This document shows positions 47,802 to 58,772 of a stretch of DNA of 64,000 nucleotides, piece by piece. The stretch is from Myrica gale (taxonomy: Eukaryota > Streptophyta > Magnoliopsida > Fagales > Myricaceae), in contig OZ005621.1 of NCBI GenBank assembly GCA_963930655.1, positions 6,807,001 through 6,871,000 of the forward strand, in the 5' to 3' direction. Made by a program: the position numbers and the translations under genes. A model generated the notes under the pieces. It saw only the letters and a list, made by a program, of their open reading frames with translations, was not told the origin of the DNA and did not search any database. How positions within the stretch are numbered: the first letter of the stretch is position 1; every line of letters begins with the position of its first letter.

Positions 47802-48573
47802 TAAGGGTGGACATTTATTTCGGTTTAAATCGAAATTTTTTATTTTGGTATCGGTTCTGGAACTAGATTCCATTTTAGAAAAATTCTGGAATTGGAACCG
47901 GAAATTCCGGCGAAAATATCGAAATTTTCGGTTCCAATACAATTTTTTAAATATTGTAATTTTAATTTAGATTTTTATTCTTTCAATTTGGATTACTTGA
48001 TGAATGTTTAGTTGTTTACTTATTTGTATGGTTAATTGTTTGTTTAATATTTTTTTTGTAAATTTAATTTAGAGATTATTTTGACAGTGTTTATTTTGTT
48101 TTGAAATTTAGTTGTTTAGTTGTAATTTTAATTTAGAGTTTATTTTGGCATCCTTGAAGTATTGTTTTGAAATTTAGTTATTTAGTTGTAATTTTAATTT
48201 AGTGTTATTTGACAGTATTTATTTTGTTTTGGACAAGGACGAAATTGTTTATTAATTTGACAGTGTTTTGAAATTTTGGAATTGAACGGCAGTGCACTAT
48301 TTTATTTTGGCAATTGAGTCTTCAAATTGATGCTTATATCATTTACAATTTTGCCTCTAACAATACCTTAATTCTGACCCACAAAACACAACTTAAAAAA
48401 TTCATTTTAGGTCAATGGGTCCAAACTAAATCTGAGCTTTTTAGGCCCAGATAAGGAACTAAAATTTCCGGTTCCGTTTCCAATTCCGGTTTATTTCGGA
48501 ATGAAATCGAAATAAGAATTTTAGTTCTGGTGTGTATCGAAACCGGAATGACCCATTCTGGTGCCCACCCTTA
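47802..48573. mobile_element. Non-autonomous hAT element
   Basis: 772 bp with terminal inverted repeats taagggtgg / ccaccctta and a perfect 8-bp target duplication ccaaatag (47794-47801 and 48574-48581), as expected for hAT. Subterminal parts carry repeated ggaaccgg and ccggtt motifs. No ORF; the inside is AT-rich with short repeats of ttgtaattttaatttag. Confidence 0.85.
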
Positions 48574-48613
48574 CCAAATAGTATACTAACTTACAAGTCA
48601 AGTTAGCACGAGA

Positions 48614-49318
48614 GTGATGACTAATGGTCTTGGAAAAAAGGTGAAAGTTCTGGGGAGCGTTGAATCGATCTCCTCGCCCCCAAAATTTCTTGCATCATCG
48701 TGGCATTGCGGCAGTGGTTCAACTTTCATGATCTCAACATTTGATCTTGACAGGTTATGTCGTCTTGCTGAGTTTTATTTCGAAAATTTCTTAACAACTA
48801 AGAAGTTGTTTCTTAGAGATCAACTATACACATACATTAGAGATGTTAGAGTGCATGATGTTTTTTCTGTGCTTCAAAATATTGGAGGTCTTGCTGTGAA
48901 GATGGTTGAGACCAGAAAAATATTTTGTATCCACTAGTTTATCAGCTTATTGAGTTGACATTGGTCTTACCAGTTGCGACTGCAACCGTTGAGAAATGAC
49001 TGATTTGCGTAATAGGATGAGAAATGACTGGATGAATGATTGCATGGTAGTGTACATCGAGCGGAAAATTTTTGAAACTATAGATAACGAAGTCGTTTTG
49101 CAACATTTTCAGAAGATGCAAAAACGCAGGAACTAATTGCCCCCTCTCAGTCGCAACACATAGTACAATATGTGTATTTCAATATTTTTAATATTTTTAG
49201 TCTTTAATTTTTGATATTGTAATTCTAAGACAATTTTTAGCATTACGTATGAAAAAAATTCAGTCATTTCACTTTAAAAGTTCATCATGGTTGATTTTTA
49301 ATCTTGATTCCGCCACTG
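48614..49318 (+). pseudogene. hAT transposase C-terminus and right end (TTF/MYM-type family)
   Basis: The frame at about 48740-48937 encodes a hAT dimerisation region (LRDQLYTYIRDVRVHDVFSV, then GGLAVKMVETRK). It continues in other frames with LPVATATVEK and NRMRNDWMNDCMVVYIERKI. Several frameshifts and stops are present. The element's right terminal repeat, tccgccactg, closes at 49318 and matches, in reverse, the motif at 16685. The upstream part is lost. Confidence 0.75.
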
Positions 49319-49895
49319 AAGACGTATACCAATATTATGGGGAGGGGGGAAACTTCGATTGGCCTAGGTTATTAGGCTGAAGATGTACGTTTCTGCCACT
49401 ATATGCACGTGAGAGCGATACTTTTTCAGTGGGGAGAACGGAAGCTGCATGTGCATGGATCATGGATGCCCGTAGGGGCAAATCATGGGGCCGTTGATTT
49501 GCGTACAAGCTGCTGATAGTCCTGGGTTAGGAGAGGATTAATTGCTCGGTGGGTGAGGACTGAGAGTAGGGATTGATCCTGGTAAACTGATATCGCAACA
49601 AGAGAGCAATTCGTAATTTTTTTCAGTTCCTTGTATTATGGCACATTAGACTGGTCGCTAAGAAGTGTTGTCATGGTCAGGGCTCATGGCATTTGGGAAG
49701 TAAACTTTTGTAGCCCACCGAGCTTTCAAAGGGCCGGATCGAGATGGGAAAATGATGGGAGAAGATAAATGAAAATGAAAGTAAATAAACAAAAGGACAT
49801 ACAGTAACGAAGCATAAAGAGCTTGAGCTATGAGTTTGGTTAGGATTGTCAGGAAATGGTTGCAGGAGTTGAGGGAGATCGGATGAGATGAATTT
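49319..49895. other. Unrecognised sequence between hAT fragments
   Basis: No gene, RNA or clear repeat was identified. Confidence 0.4.
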
Positions 49896-50139
49896 TTGGA
49901 ACAAGTCAAAACATTTTGTCTGAAAAATTCTATCAATGTGCCCAATATGGAAGATATTATACCAACTCGTGGTCGTTCGAGGAGTCGAGGGCAAACAATT
50001 ATGTATTTGCATTATTTTCGTGCGGAAGTACTTTGTCAGATTATTGATTTAATTACTCAAGAGATGAATGATCATTTCACAAAAGCAGGTACATAGTTAC
50101 TTCTTTGCATAACATGTCTTGATCCAAGGGACTTATTCT
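49896..50139 (+). pseudogene. hAT transposase internal fragment
   Basis: Encodes VKTFCLKNSINVPNMEDIIP, then TRGRSRSRGQ and a segment ending LITQEMNDHFTKAG, followed in another frame by TCLDPRDLF. This is the part of TTF/MYM-type hAT transposases that precedes the dimerisation domain. It is cut off at 50139 by the CACTA element. Because the more C-terminal piece lies upstream (48614-49318), these are two copies or a rearranged one. Confidence 0.7.
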
Positions 50140-51755
50140 CACTACAAAAAATGACTTTTAGTGACAAAATTTTTTGTCACTAAAAGTCAAAATTTCGTCA
50201 CTAAAAGTATTAGTGAAGAAATTTTTTCGTCACCAGCTTCGTCAGTGTAAGAGCGTCACAAAATGTATTTTGTGACGAAACCCGAATTTCGTCACGAAAA
50301 GTTTTTAGTGACGGATTTTTTTCGTCACTAAATGTAGCGATCGATCGTCACAAGGGATCAATCGATCGATCGAGAAACGAATTCAAAACGACGATAGGCG
50401 TGAGCGATTGATCGGTATTAATATATGATCGATCGGTCTCAAACCATTAAACGACACCTTCCTTTACCGATCAATCGGTGACATACCGATCGATCGTTAA
50501 ACGTAATTATTGAAAAAACGATTTTTAACCTAACAAATGAAATAATTATTAAAATTATTTTACTTAAAATGTCATTTTATTACATATATCATACTAATAA
50601 CTTATAATCATGTGTTAAATAAGCTTTATATCACTAGTTTATGACATCTTAGTACATTGCTCATACTAACTCTTACAAAATGTTTATTTGATGTAACATG
50701 TACAACTTGTACATGCTTTCCTAAATATTAATGAAGTATATTTTATTTGGTGTTATGTAATCTAAACATATCCTAACGTACTTTGTTAATATATATTTTG
50801 TATTTCTAATTATTTAAGCTCATATTATTCAATCACAAATGTTTAATCATGAAATTTACGTACCGATCGATTGTCAATGTTAACCGATCGATCGCCTCTT
50901 GCATTTAAAATGACACCGTGTGAACCGATCGATCGCTTCGTCTAACGAAAACGATGACGCATCCTAACGATCGATCAGTGTGTCTTTACCGATCGATCGT
51001 TATGCATAAGACAAAACGACGATGACCTTGATGATCGATCACTTCAATACAAACGATTGATCGATAGATTAGAAATATCTAAACGACATCGTACTTAAAC
51101 GATCGATCACCTAAAGCACCGATCGATCGGCTATCTTAAAATTTAGAAAAATCTTCTATGATGCATGTCGATCAATCGTCATATTGTAGCGATGGATCGG
51201 TTATTGTGCTTTTACCAATCAATCGTTAGGCATAAGACAAAATGACGACGACCTTGATGATCGATCACTTCAATACAAACGATTGATCGATAGATTAGAA
51301 ATATCTAAACGATATCGTACTTAAACGATCGATCACCTAAAGCACCGATCAATCAGTTATCTTAAAATTTAGAAAGATCTTCTATGACACATGTCGATCG
51401 ATCATCATATCGTAGCGATGGATCACTTATGATGAACGATCGATCGTGTTTCAAAGCCACGTGTTTATTGATAACCGATCGATCGATATATAAACAACGA
51501 TCGATCGGGAGGAGTGACGACATAATTTCCTCACCAAAACTCTTTGCATTTAGTGATGGAGCATTTCGTCACAAAAGTACCGATCGATCGGCGTGTGACG
51601 AAACTTTTCATCACCAAAAAAGTAATTTTTTGTGACAACATTGTTATTTTGTCACAAATAAGATTTTTAGTGACAAAAATTATTTTCGTCACGAAAAACC
51701 ATTTTTTAGTGACAAAAATAACATTTCGTCACTAAAAGTCAATTTTCTAGTAGTG
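50140..51755. mobile_element. Non-autonomous CACTA (En/Spm) element with GATC-palindrome array
   Basis: 1616 bp. The left end is cactacaaaaaatgactttt and the right end, in reverse complement, cactactagaaaattgactt; both continue tagtgac. The CACTA start and 13-28-bp terminal repeats define the superfamily. The outer ~150 bp on each side repeat tagtgacgaaa-type blocks in both orientations. The interior from about 50335 to 51590 holds some twenty-five variants of cgatcgatcg, and may be the subterminal binding-site array of this family. No transposase ORF exists. No clean 3-bp target duplication was seen. Confidence 0.75.
50985..51436. repeat. 226-bp tandem duplication inside the CACTA element
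   Basis: Two copies offset by 226 bp (for example cataagacaa at 51005 and 51231). They differ at scattered sites, mostly C to T or G to A. Confidence 0.85.
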
Positions 51756-52499
51756 ATTGATAGTCATGACTCAATTATAATATTTTGCAATTGGTGGGAG
51801 CCTCTGCAATCATGCTCAATGGTAACTGGTCACGCTGATGGTCAACTTCCACACTTTTTACCAAGAAACTTACAAGTTGAGGTAGTTAGGGAGGCTAAGA
51901 TAGTCGTGGCACATAACCTCTTAGGAAATTTTTTTCCTCAGTCAAAAATTATATTTTTCTAATGATTTTCTCGTAATTTTTGTATTTTGGATTCCTAACA
52001 CTTATTTTTGTGAAATTGGTACTCGCAGAAGATAAAATTTTAACACAATTTGTTATATACATGAATCTTAGCGAATGGTGTCCTTACACGCCTTATCGTC
52101 ATCTAGATTCGAATACTTGGTTGAAGAGGATGATTACGATAGGTTCCCAAAACGTGATTCATTTGTTGTGGGCAGCAAAATGTAAAAAGGTCCAAATCCA
52201 GGACACTCTATCCAGTGAGCTTGGAAGGGCGAAATAGTTTGTTCTCTATCTATAACCTATTACAAATAGAAAAACCTCGTGGCCCCAAAGCATGCACAGT
52301 ACCTTCAAAAGCACCATCCAGAAGTAACCAATACGTATAATATATGAATACCAATGAACCAAACTTCACATGCCCAACAACTATGAGAAACGTGAAGGAT
52401 TCAAACTGCATTCTCTAGGAGCACACCACAAATTGTCATCAACCTTATAAATACGATGAAAATGGTGAATGACAACATGAAAAAAAAAACTATCAAATA
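51756..52499. other. Sequence right of CACTA, unrecognised
   Basis: Probably the flank of the nested hAT copy, but I could not align it to a transposase. Two short open frames (51753-51962 and 51980-52237) have no recognisable similarity. Confidence 0.35.
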
Positions 52500-52975
52500 C
52501 GGTGGCAACGACAAACACGCCCTACCATTGGAAGGTTGTGACGAAACCTAACTTCTCCTCAAGCCCCGACAAAAAGCTAGCTATTCAATCTACGTCGACC
52601 CTCCAGAGATAAGACTACAAGCCCTCCACTTTTGCTGCCGAGTTCATGGCTCAAGAATGCAGTCACGAGTACGGGAAAAGAAGCAGCAAGCCCAGGGTGA
52701 TCGCCGGATCATCTGTTTTAGGTCATGTTGTGTTCCTCGGCACGACGTCATTGGTGTGGATCATCATGCCTCCTGAATTCTCTGCAGACTACCACGCGGT
52801 TGACACAAGCGTGCTGAACTTCCAGTTCTGCAACGAGATGCAATGCAGAGCCCGGTGAGAAATCCAAGTCGGGCGACTAGGCTATTCTAGTCTCGAAGGG
52901 CTCAGGTCATGACACTCAGATAGCCATATTAAGATATCGATCGTTAATGTAACGTCCCACCTAACCTCTCGGCTA
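52500..52975 (-). pseudogene. Decayed partial copy of the PP2C gene
   Basis: Aligns in order with the 3' part of the intact PP2C gene at 58600-59225. Anchors: attggaaggtt at 52527 (58632); an identical 20-mer (tgtggatcatcatgcctcct) at 52755 (58969); gcagagcc at 52845 (59125); aatgtaac ... cccacctaacctc near 52945 (59207). The distance between the last two anchors' starts is shorter than in the parent, so it has deletions, and its frame is broken. It stops at 52975, where other sequence begins. Confidence 0.8.
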
Positions 52976-55213
52976 GGGGTGAATAGCGGACTAGTCGGAA
53001 GCGGAATTTGACATTCTGACATCCGGTCCGCTGACTAGCGGATGACCAAAATAGAGTTAGCTTCCGCTTCCGACTCTTAGCGGACTTAGCGGAATTCCGA
53101 CAACTTTTTTGTCCATATTTTTTAGCTCATTTAAGCATTTTTTCAATAAATTAAAATCTTACTAATTTTATATGCCAATCATGCAACCCTTCTCTATTCT
53201 CTGTTCTCTCTAATATTTTCTAATTATCTATGAATAAAGTTAACAAAATTAGTAGAACACAGAACTGAGGGACTAAGTCAATATTTTTGCCGAATGGTTA
53301 GAACTGAGGGACTAAGTCAATATTTTTGCAGCAGCACAACAACACCCAAATGCACAAAAAATCTCAACAACACAGCGAAAATTCATTGGAGACCAACAAC
53401 TATTTTACAGCAGCAAAAATTCACATTGCAGTTTCTAAATAACACAGCAGCAAAAATTCAATGGAGGATTACAAGCATATACAATCCATATTGCAGTTTC
53501 TACAATCCATTGGAGACCAACAAGCATATACAATCCAGCAGCACCCAAATGCACAAGAACTCTCAACAACAAAGCAGCACAGATTCACATTAACACATTA
53601 ACAGTGGAAACCACGTTTAGACAAGCTACCATATGTAGAGTGAGGACTTGAATACCATGTGTCAGGAGAAATTCCTTTGTACTACTTTCTGATCTTCTTT
53701 GATCTTCATTTCGCCCATGACTGAGTACCTAGCCTACCGAGGTCTCTGCTGCCCATGAGTTTTTGCTGTCTAATTGGGTTACTCATAATGTCAATTGTTT
53801 ATAATATTTTTAGACAAACATAGAAAAAAGGATAAATACAGTTTCACTCATAAATTATAGGAAATTTGATATACATTCCACTCAAAAAGTACTCACTTTG
53901 ATATAATGCACTCTCGAACTATCAATTTTATATGCATGCACTTTGCATTCTCAGTCAAATATTTTTTTCCATCAAATTAGAATTTCTATCTAAGGGCAAA
54001 AAATTGACAGAACAGAAATAATAGGTTCTGAAATAACTCGAAACATTTTGTCTTTAGACACTCAAGGTGTACAACAAGAGTATCAAGGACTAATTTTGCA
54101 GATGTTAAACATTCTAAGAGCTCTGAAATTATTACCATAACTACAATCATTCTAAAGTGAAGTTTTCCAAGAGCTCTGAAATTATTACCATAACTACAAG
54201 GATCAACACATAGCGGTAATATGTTCTATTCAAATACCCAGTTGGATTCTAAGTTCCTTCTCTAATTCTTTACAATGGCATATAAACCCTGAAATACAAA
54301 TAAATCTAAAATCAACAACCCTCCCGAAGTCTTCCATATATGTATTCCAAATTCTTCAAATCAAGATCATATTAACGTATGTTAGTACAATTCCTACCAT
54401 CTGGTTTAGATAAAGCTCGTTTCAAGAATTTTTTGGTTTAGATTTAGTCAAACGGTAAAATTAGAACAAAATTAGTGACATGAAGTACCTTAACGACATT
54501 TCCAGATGATCGAGTGCGAAGAAATTGAAAGAGCTGCGCTATCGATGAAGAAGATGGAACCAGTAGCTTCAGCCTGGATCATAACCAAGCAAACATAAGC
54601 AGAAAATTATCAGATCCACAATCATACTCTATTACATATATACTTCCACGCGTAAATTAATCGGAGTAAGTGCGTGTGCGATTTGGAGAGAGAGAGAGAA
54701 CAAATTGTAGCTTGCGAGCAGATGAGAGCGGAGAGGATAAGAGGTAGAAAACGCTCCGAATGCGAATACCCATTGTAGACACAAATACACACAGATAGAG
54801 AGAGTCTAATCTGTTTGTTTTGGAAAGACGATACAGGGGACGAGTGGGAAGTGAGAAGTTCCTTCACGGCTTGAGGAGGGGACAAGGCTCGGGGGAGGGA
54901 TAGGGGTGACCCGGGGGCGGCTGGGACAAGGCTCTGGGGAGGGGGGAGGGGAAGAGTCGAGGCTTTTAGAGTTAGGAACTTAGGGCAGTTTAAAACAACA
55001 TCGTTTTAAATTGGGGGGGAAAAAAATAAAAAAGCACCGGAACCAGATTTTCCGCCGAGCCGGCGGAAAATTCCGCTTCCGGTTCCGCTTCCTGTAGTGT
55101 CCCAAAATAACCTCCGGGTCTGGTTCCTGTAAGAGACGGATCTCCTCTTCCTGGAACAGGTGCCGGATACGGAGCCGGACCTCCGGCGGAAGGCGGACCG
55201 GACTTACAGCCCT
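52976..55213. mobile_element. Possible 2.2-kb non-autonomous hAT-like element
   Basis: The left end (taggggtgaatagcgg) and right end in reverse complement (tagggctgtaagtccgg) are imperfectly related. Both flanks carry agcggaagcgga-type motifs. The inside has a 39-bp tandem duplication (53261 and 53300), a repeat with period 53 at 54118, and no coding region I can support. No matching target duplication was found, so the boundaries are tentative. Confidence 0.35.
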
Positions 55214-58200
55214 AATAAATTGGATATTTGTTGTATGACATGCCATGTTGCATCATATGACATGTTATATTGCATCAACATCTCATGGGTATGGGAAACC
55301 GTTGGCCGAAATGAAACCCATACCCAGAGGTGGTCCTATGAACGGGTGACGGTACTGATCACAGTAGGATAGTGCAAGCCACCACTGAAAGGAGTGAGTG
55401 GTATCCCTGGCATGAAACAATATACGTTTGACCGGGTCCTGGTGCAAGGAGCATAGGACAGTCCCATAGAAGGGGAGGGGATGCACAACTCGGTTCTGGC
55501 CTCTGAGGGATAGAACAGAGTAACAAAAGGACACCTTTATCGAACCGGAAAAGAAAAGAAAATAAAGAAAGTGATAGTGACCAAAAAGAAAGAAAGAGAA
55601 AGAACCGGGAAACATATGCATCAACCATGCAATTGCATCGATCATGTTATTCTGTTTCTTATGATCCATGTTTATTTGTTTAAATGACATGTCTCTTTTC
55701 CCCCCTTACTGAGTCAGTAGGACTCACCCTTTTATTTGTTTAAATTGTTGTATGTACTGCCGTGAACCTCAGACTTGCCAGATGTTGACATATATCCTGA
55801 AGATGACAATATGGATCTTTGTGACTGATTCATATGAGGTTTATGTGGGATGTAATCCCGAATGGTACCTTAAGGACCTTCCAACATTCACAGTTCCTTT
55901 GGTAGAGGATTTTGGGGTAGTTGAGATCGATCTGACCCTCCTACTCGTTGACTCTCCTCTACCGGTACCACCGGTAGAGGGTGCAGGGGACAATGTGATC
56001 ATTGATCTCACTTCTGATACAGAGTCAAGGGTAGACTAGACGAGGTCTAGGTGGGTTAGGTGACATTTTGAGAGATAGTTTTTGAGTAGCTGGGTTTCAG
56101 TTATGTATCAGACGAAAAGTTTTTGTTAGCTTCCGTCTTAATGTATATTTTATTTCACTTTTTGTATTACTTTTGTATCCTCACGAAGGAGTTTGGTATA
56201 ATATTCTAATGGAAAAGTTTTATTTTTATCTTTTCGCACTTTTTCTTCCTCCTGCTGTGTTCCTAAAAAAAAACTTTAAATTCTCATTTCCTTACATTTG
56301 TTTTGAAATGTCTTATAACCCTATCATCGTATTACTTCAATTTATTTCCTTTATAACTTTCCTTAAACGTTTCCGCTAAGTTTTTTCAAAGACACTTATT
56401 AGGCCTTAAGAGGAATAGTTTGTGTCGTAATCTCCGTTTGTGTGCATTCCATTACTATAAGAGAGCCTAGGGGGTAAGTACTGGCACATGGCGTGACATA
56501 AGTAATAAATACATGTGACGATAAAGAAATAATTATCTCATAATTATTATAATAACTGGTTCATATTTCCAACAGAGGCATGCTCATGGCTCGCATGGAG
56601 GCAACTTGGCAAGACCAATGCCTGCATACAACACCAACCAAGACAACGAGTGCCAACATGACATAGGATGGGCCTATGAAGTGATAATGCTAGAAGACTC
56701 CGGATAGTTAGCGAAGCACATAATTGGCACCACCACATGGCCACCGGCCACGGGGCGCCAACACACGCATGAGGAGTTAATTCAGGGAGGTTCCTATGAC
56801 CAAGAGGTGCAGATTGTTGGCACCACCCCAAGACCACTGGAAGCGACAAAGCGTGGTGGATCACATGAGAGGTTGACTCTAAAGGATCCGGGAAGCCACA
56901 AGGAGTTGTTTGACATCACCACTCCACAAGATGGTGGAGCGGTGACGGAGGAGCACGACAACGACAATCACTATGGTCACATTAAAGAACCATTTAGGGC
57001 AGCCCATCCCTTTATGGCCGAAGCCCCAAATTATGGGTGTTATCTTTTTATTTTGTTTTGTATTGCCTTGTTGATTAAAATCAATTAAGGAAACAATCTT
57101 GTCCTAATTTGGAAAATTGATCTTTGATTGATATTAAGAGGATTTTGTGCTTAGGTTGCATTTGACATTTGCTTTTAATATGGAAGCATATGGCCAGCCA
57201 CATTACAGTCAATAAGGGCAAATCAATCTTTGATTGATTGGCTCCATTTTAGGCAAGTTTTGGCCATCAAGGAAGATCCTTTCAAGATCTTTCCTTTTGG
57301 CCTTTGTTTGATCTTAGGAGATCTTAGGAGATTTGATTTTGTGTGGCAAGCAACGCATTTCTCTACAAGGAAAGCCTTGTCGCCCAAGCCTATGAAAGTA
57401 CTATATAAACCCCATATTTATTGAACAAAGTCTCTAAAGGAGCTTTTGGCCTCAATGCCCTTTTATCGGTGCATATAGCCCCCTGTCACCAACCTTGGGA
57501 TAGCATGAATGTGGTTCTTTCATGCTAGACTCTCACTTGGTCGTGGTTCTGCCTTGTGAGGGAAACTAAGGGCAAGTGGTGGTCCTTTCCCTAGAGGTGC
57601 ATTGGTGAGGAAGGAGCATTTGTGGTGGACGTGAGTCTCTCGTTGCTTGGTCTTTCCTTTGTCAAGGTAGCCGAAGTTCTTTTAAGAGCAGAAGGTTACT
57701 TGTGGCGGTCATGGGTCTCTCATTGCTTAACCAACCTCTTGACAACGATCCAGGTTCATTAGTAAGTGTAAGGGTATTTAGCTTGGCCATGAGTCTGCTG
57801 GGCTTTGGTCTTCTCTTATTATTGTTCCACATATCGGGTTCTAGGACATCCTTGGGTGGCTTAGGCTTGCTTATCTGTGAGTACTTGCATGTGCGGCAGG
57901 GGAAAGACTTACAAAGCCTCATTGTCTGGCTAGTCTTAGGTGTCAGCCCATCCTAGCTAGGCGTGTGGTTATCTTCCTCCACCTTCTCAACCACCCACTC
58001 ATCCTTTCTTTTATTTTCTCTTTCTATATATCCAAAAATACTAAAAATAGTGCTTTAGTTATGAAGAGTACTTCAATGGGACGATCAATCGAGCATCATC
58101 CTTGAGGCAAGTGTTTGCTGCGTGTAGTCATAAATTTTCACTTGTGAAGGGTTTGGACATTAGTTAGGGGCCTAGGCCGGAGACCCTATCATGACCACCA

Positions 58201-58540
58201 TAGACGTCGGATCTAGCCTCCAAATAAAACACCTCAAAAAAGGGTCAAACAAATAATTTTATCGGCCGGTTTGGCCCCTAAGGAGTAGGACAAGAAAGGG
58301 GAGGGGGACGAGGAGCTCCTCCTGCTGCCAGCAAAGGGGTAGGGGAAGGGGAGCAGTCGGGACACGGGAGGGGGATTCAAAACCTACGGGCTTTTTCACT
58401 ATATTCACGCATATTGTTGCTTATAGAATAGCTACCCGGGGCACTTCTACGATAGAGGTTCAGTTACTTCCGTCATAAGATGCAAACACAGCACAAATAT
58501 TAGAAATCTATCTATGGTTTAACCCACAATGATATCCCAA
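55214..58540. other. Probable LTR-retrotransposon debris between PP2C copies
   Basis: No gene is supported. 55280-56160 resembles the non-coding part of plant Ty3-type elements (for example the phrase ttactgagtcagtaggactc near 55706). 57405-57425 has a TATA-like sequence (actatataaaccccat) of the kind found in LTR promoters. I could not find LTR pairs, a primer-binding site or a polymerase, so the identification is weak. Confidence 0.35.
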
Positions 58541-58772
58541 CTAATCTTTACTCAGTGAATCACATATACAAATAAAGCATGGCTGACAAGTAACCACAGT
58601 ATTGTGAATGCAACAACGAACACGCCTTCCAATTGGAAGGTTTTGAAGAATTCTAATCCCTACAAAATTGCTGGCCGCTTTTTTCAAGCTATCTGAAACA
58701 GCCAAAACAAGGAAGAAAAAAGAAGGATCTGTTCTCATTAAAGTATCAGTAAATAAGATGAGATCTTCACAT

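Noticed and set aside
50140..51755. GATC-rich repeats considered as a CRISPR-like array or a satellite
   Set aside because: Spacing is irregular, units are short palindromes, and CACTA-type ends enclose them; this is plant nuclear DNA.
52646..52858. 70-residue + strand open frame
   Set aside because: It is antisense to the decayed PP2C copy and arises from that sequence.
54480..54900. Possible first exon of a gene on the minus strand
   Set aside because: Short frames with low-complexity composition, no splice chain and no recognisable domain.
55752..56039. 95-residue open frame with an acidic C-terminus
   Set aside because: It looks like part of a retrotransposon's non-structural region, but no domain or neighbouring polymerase supports calling it a gene.
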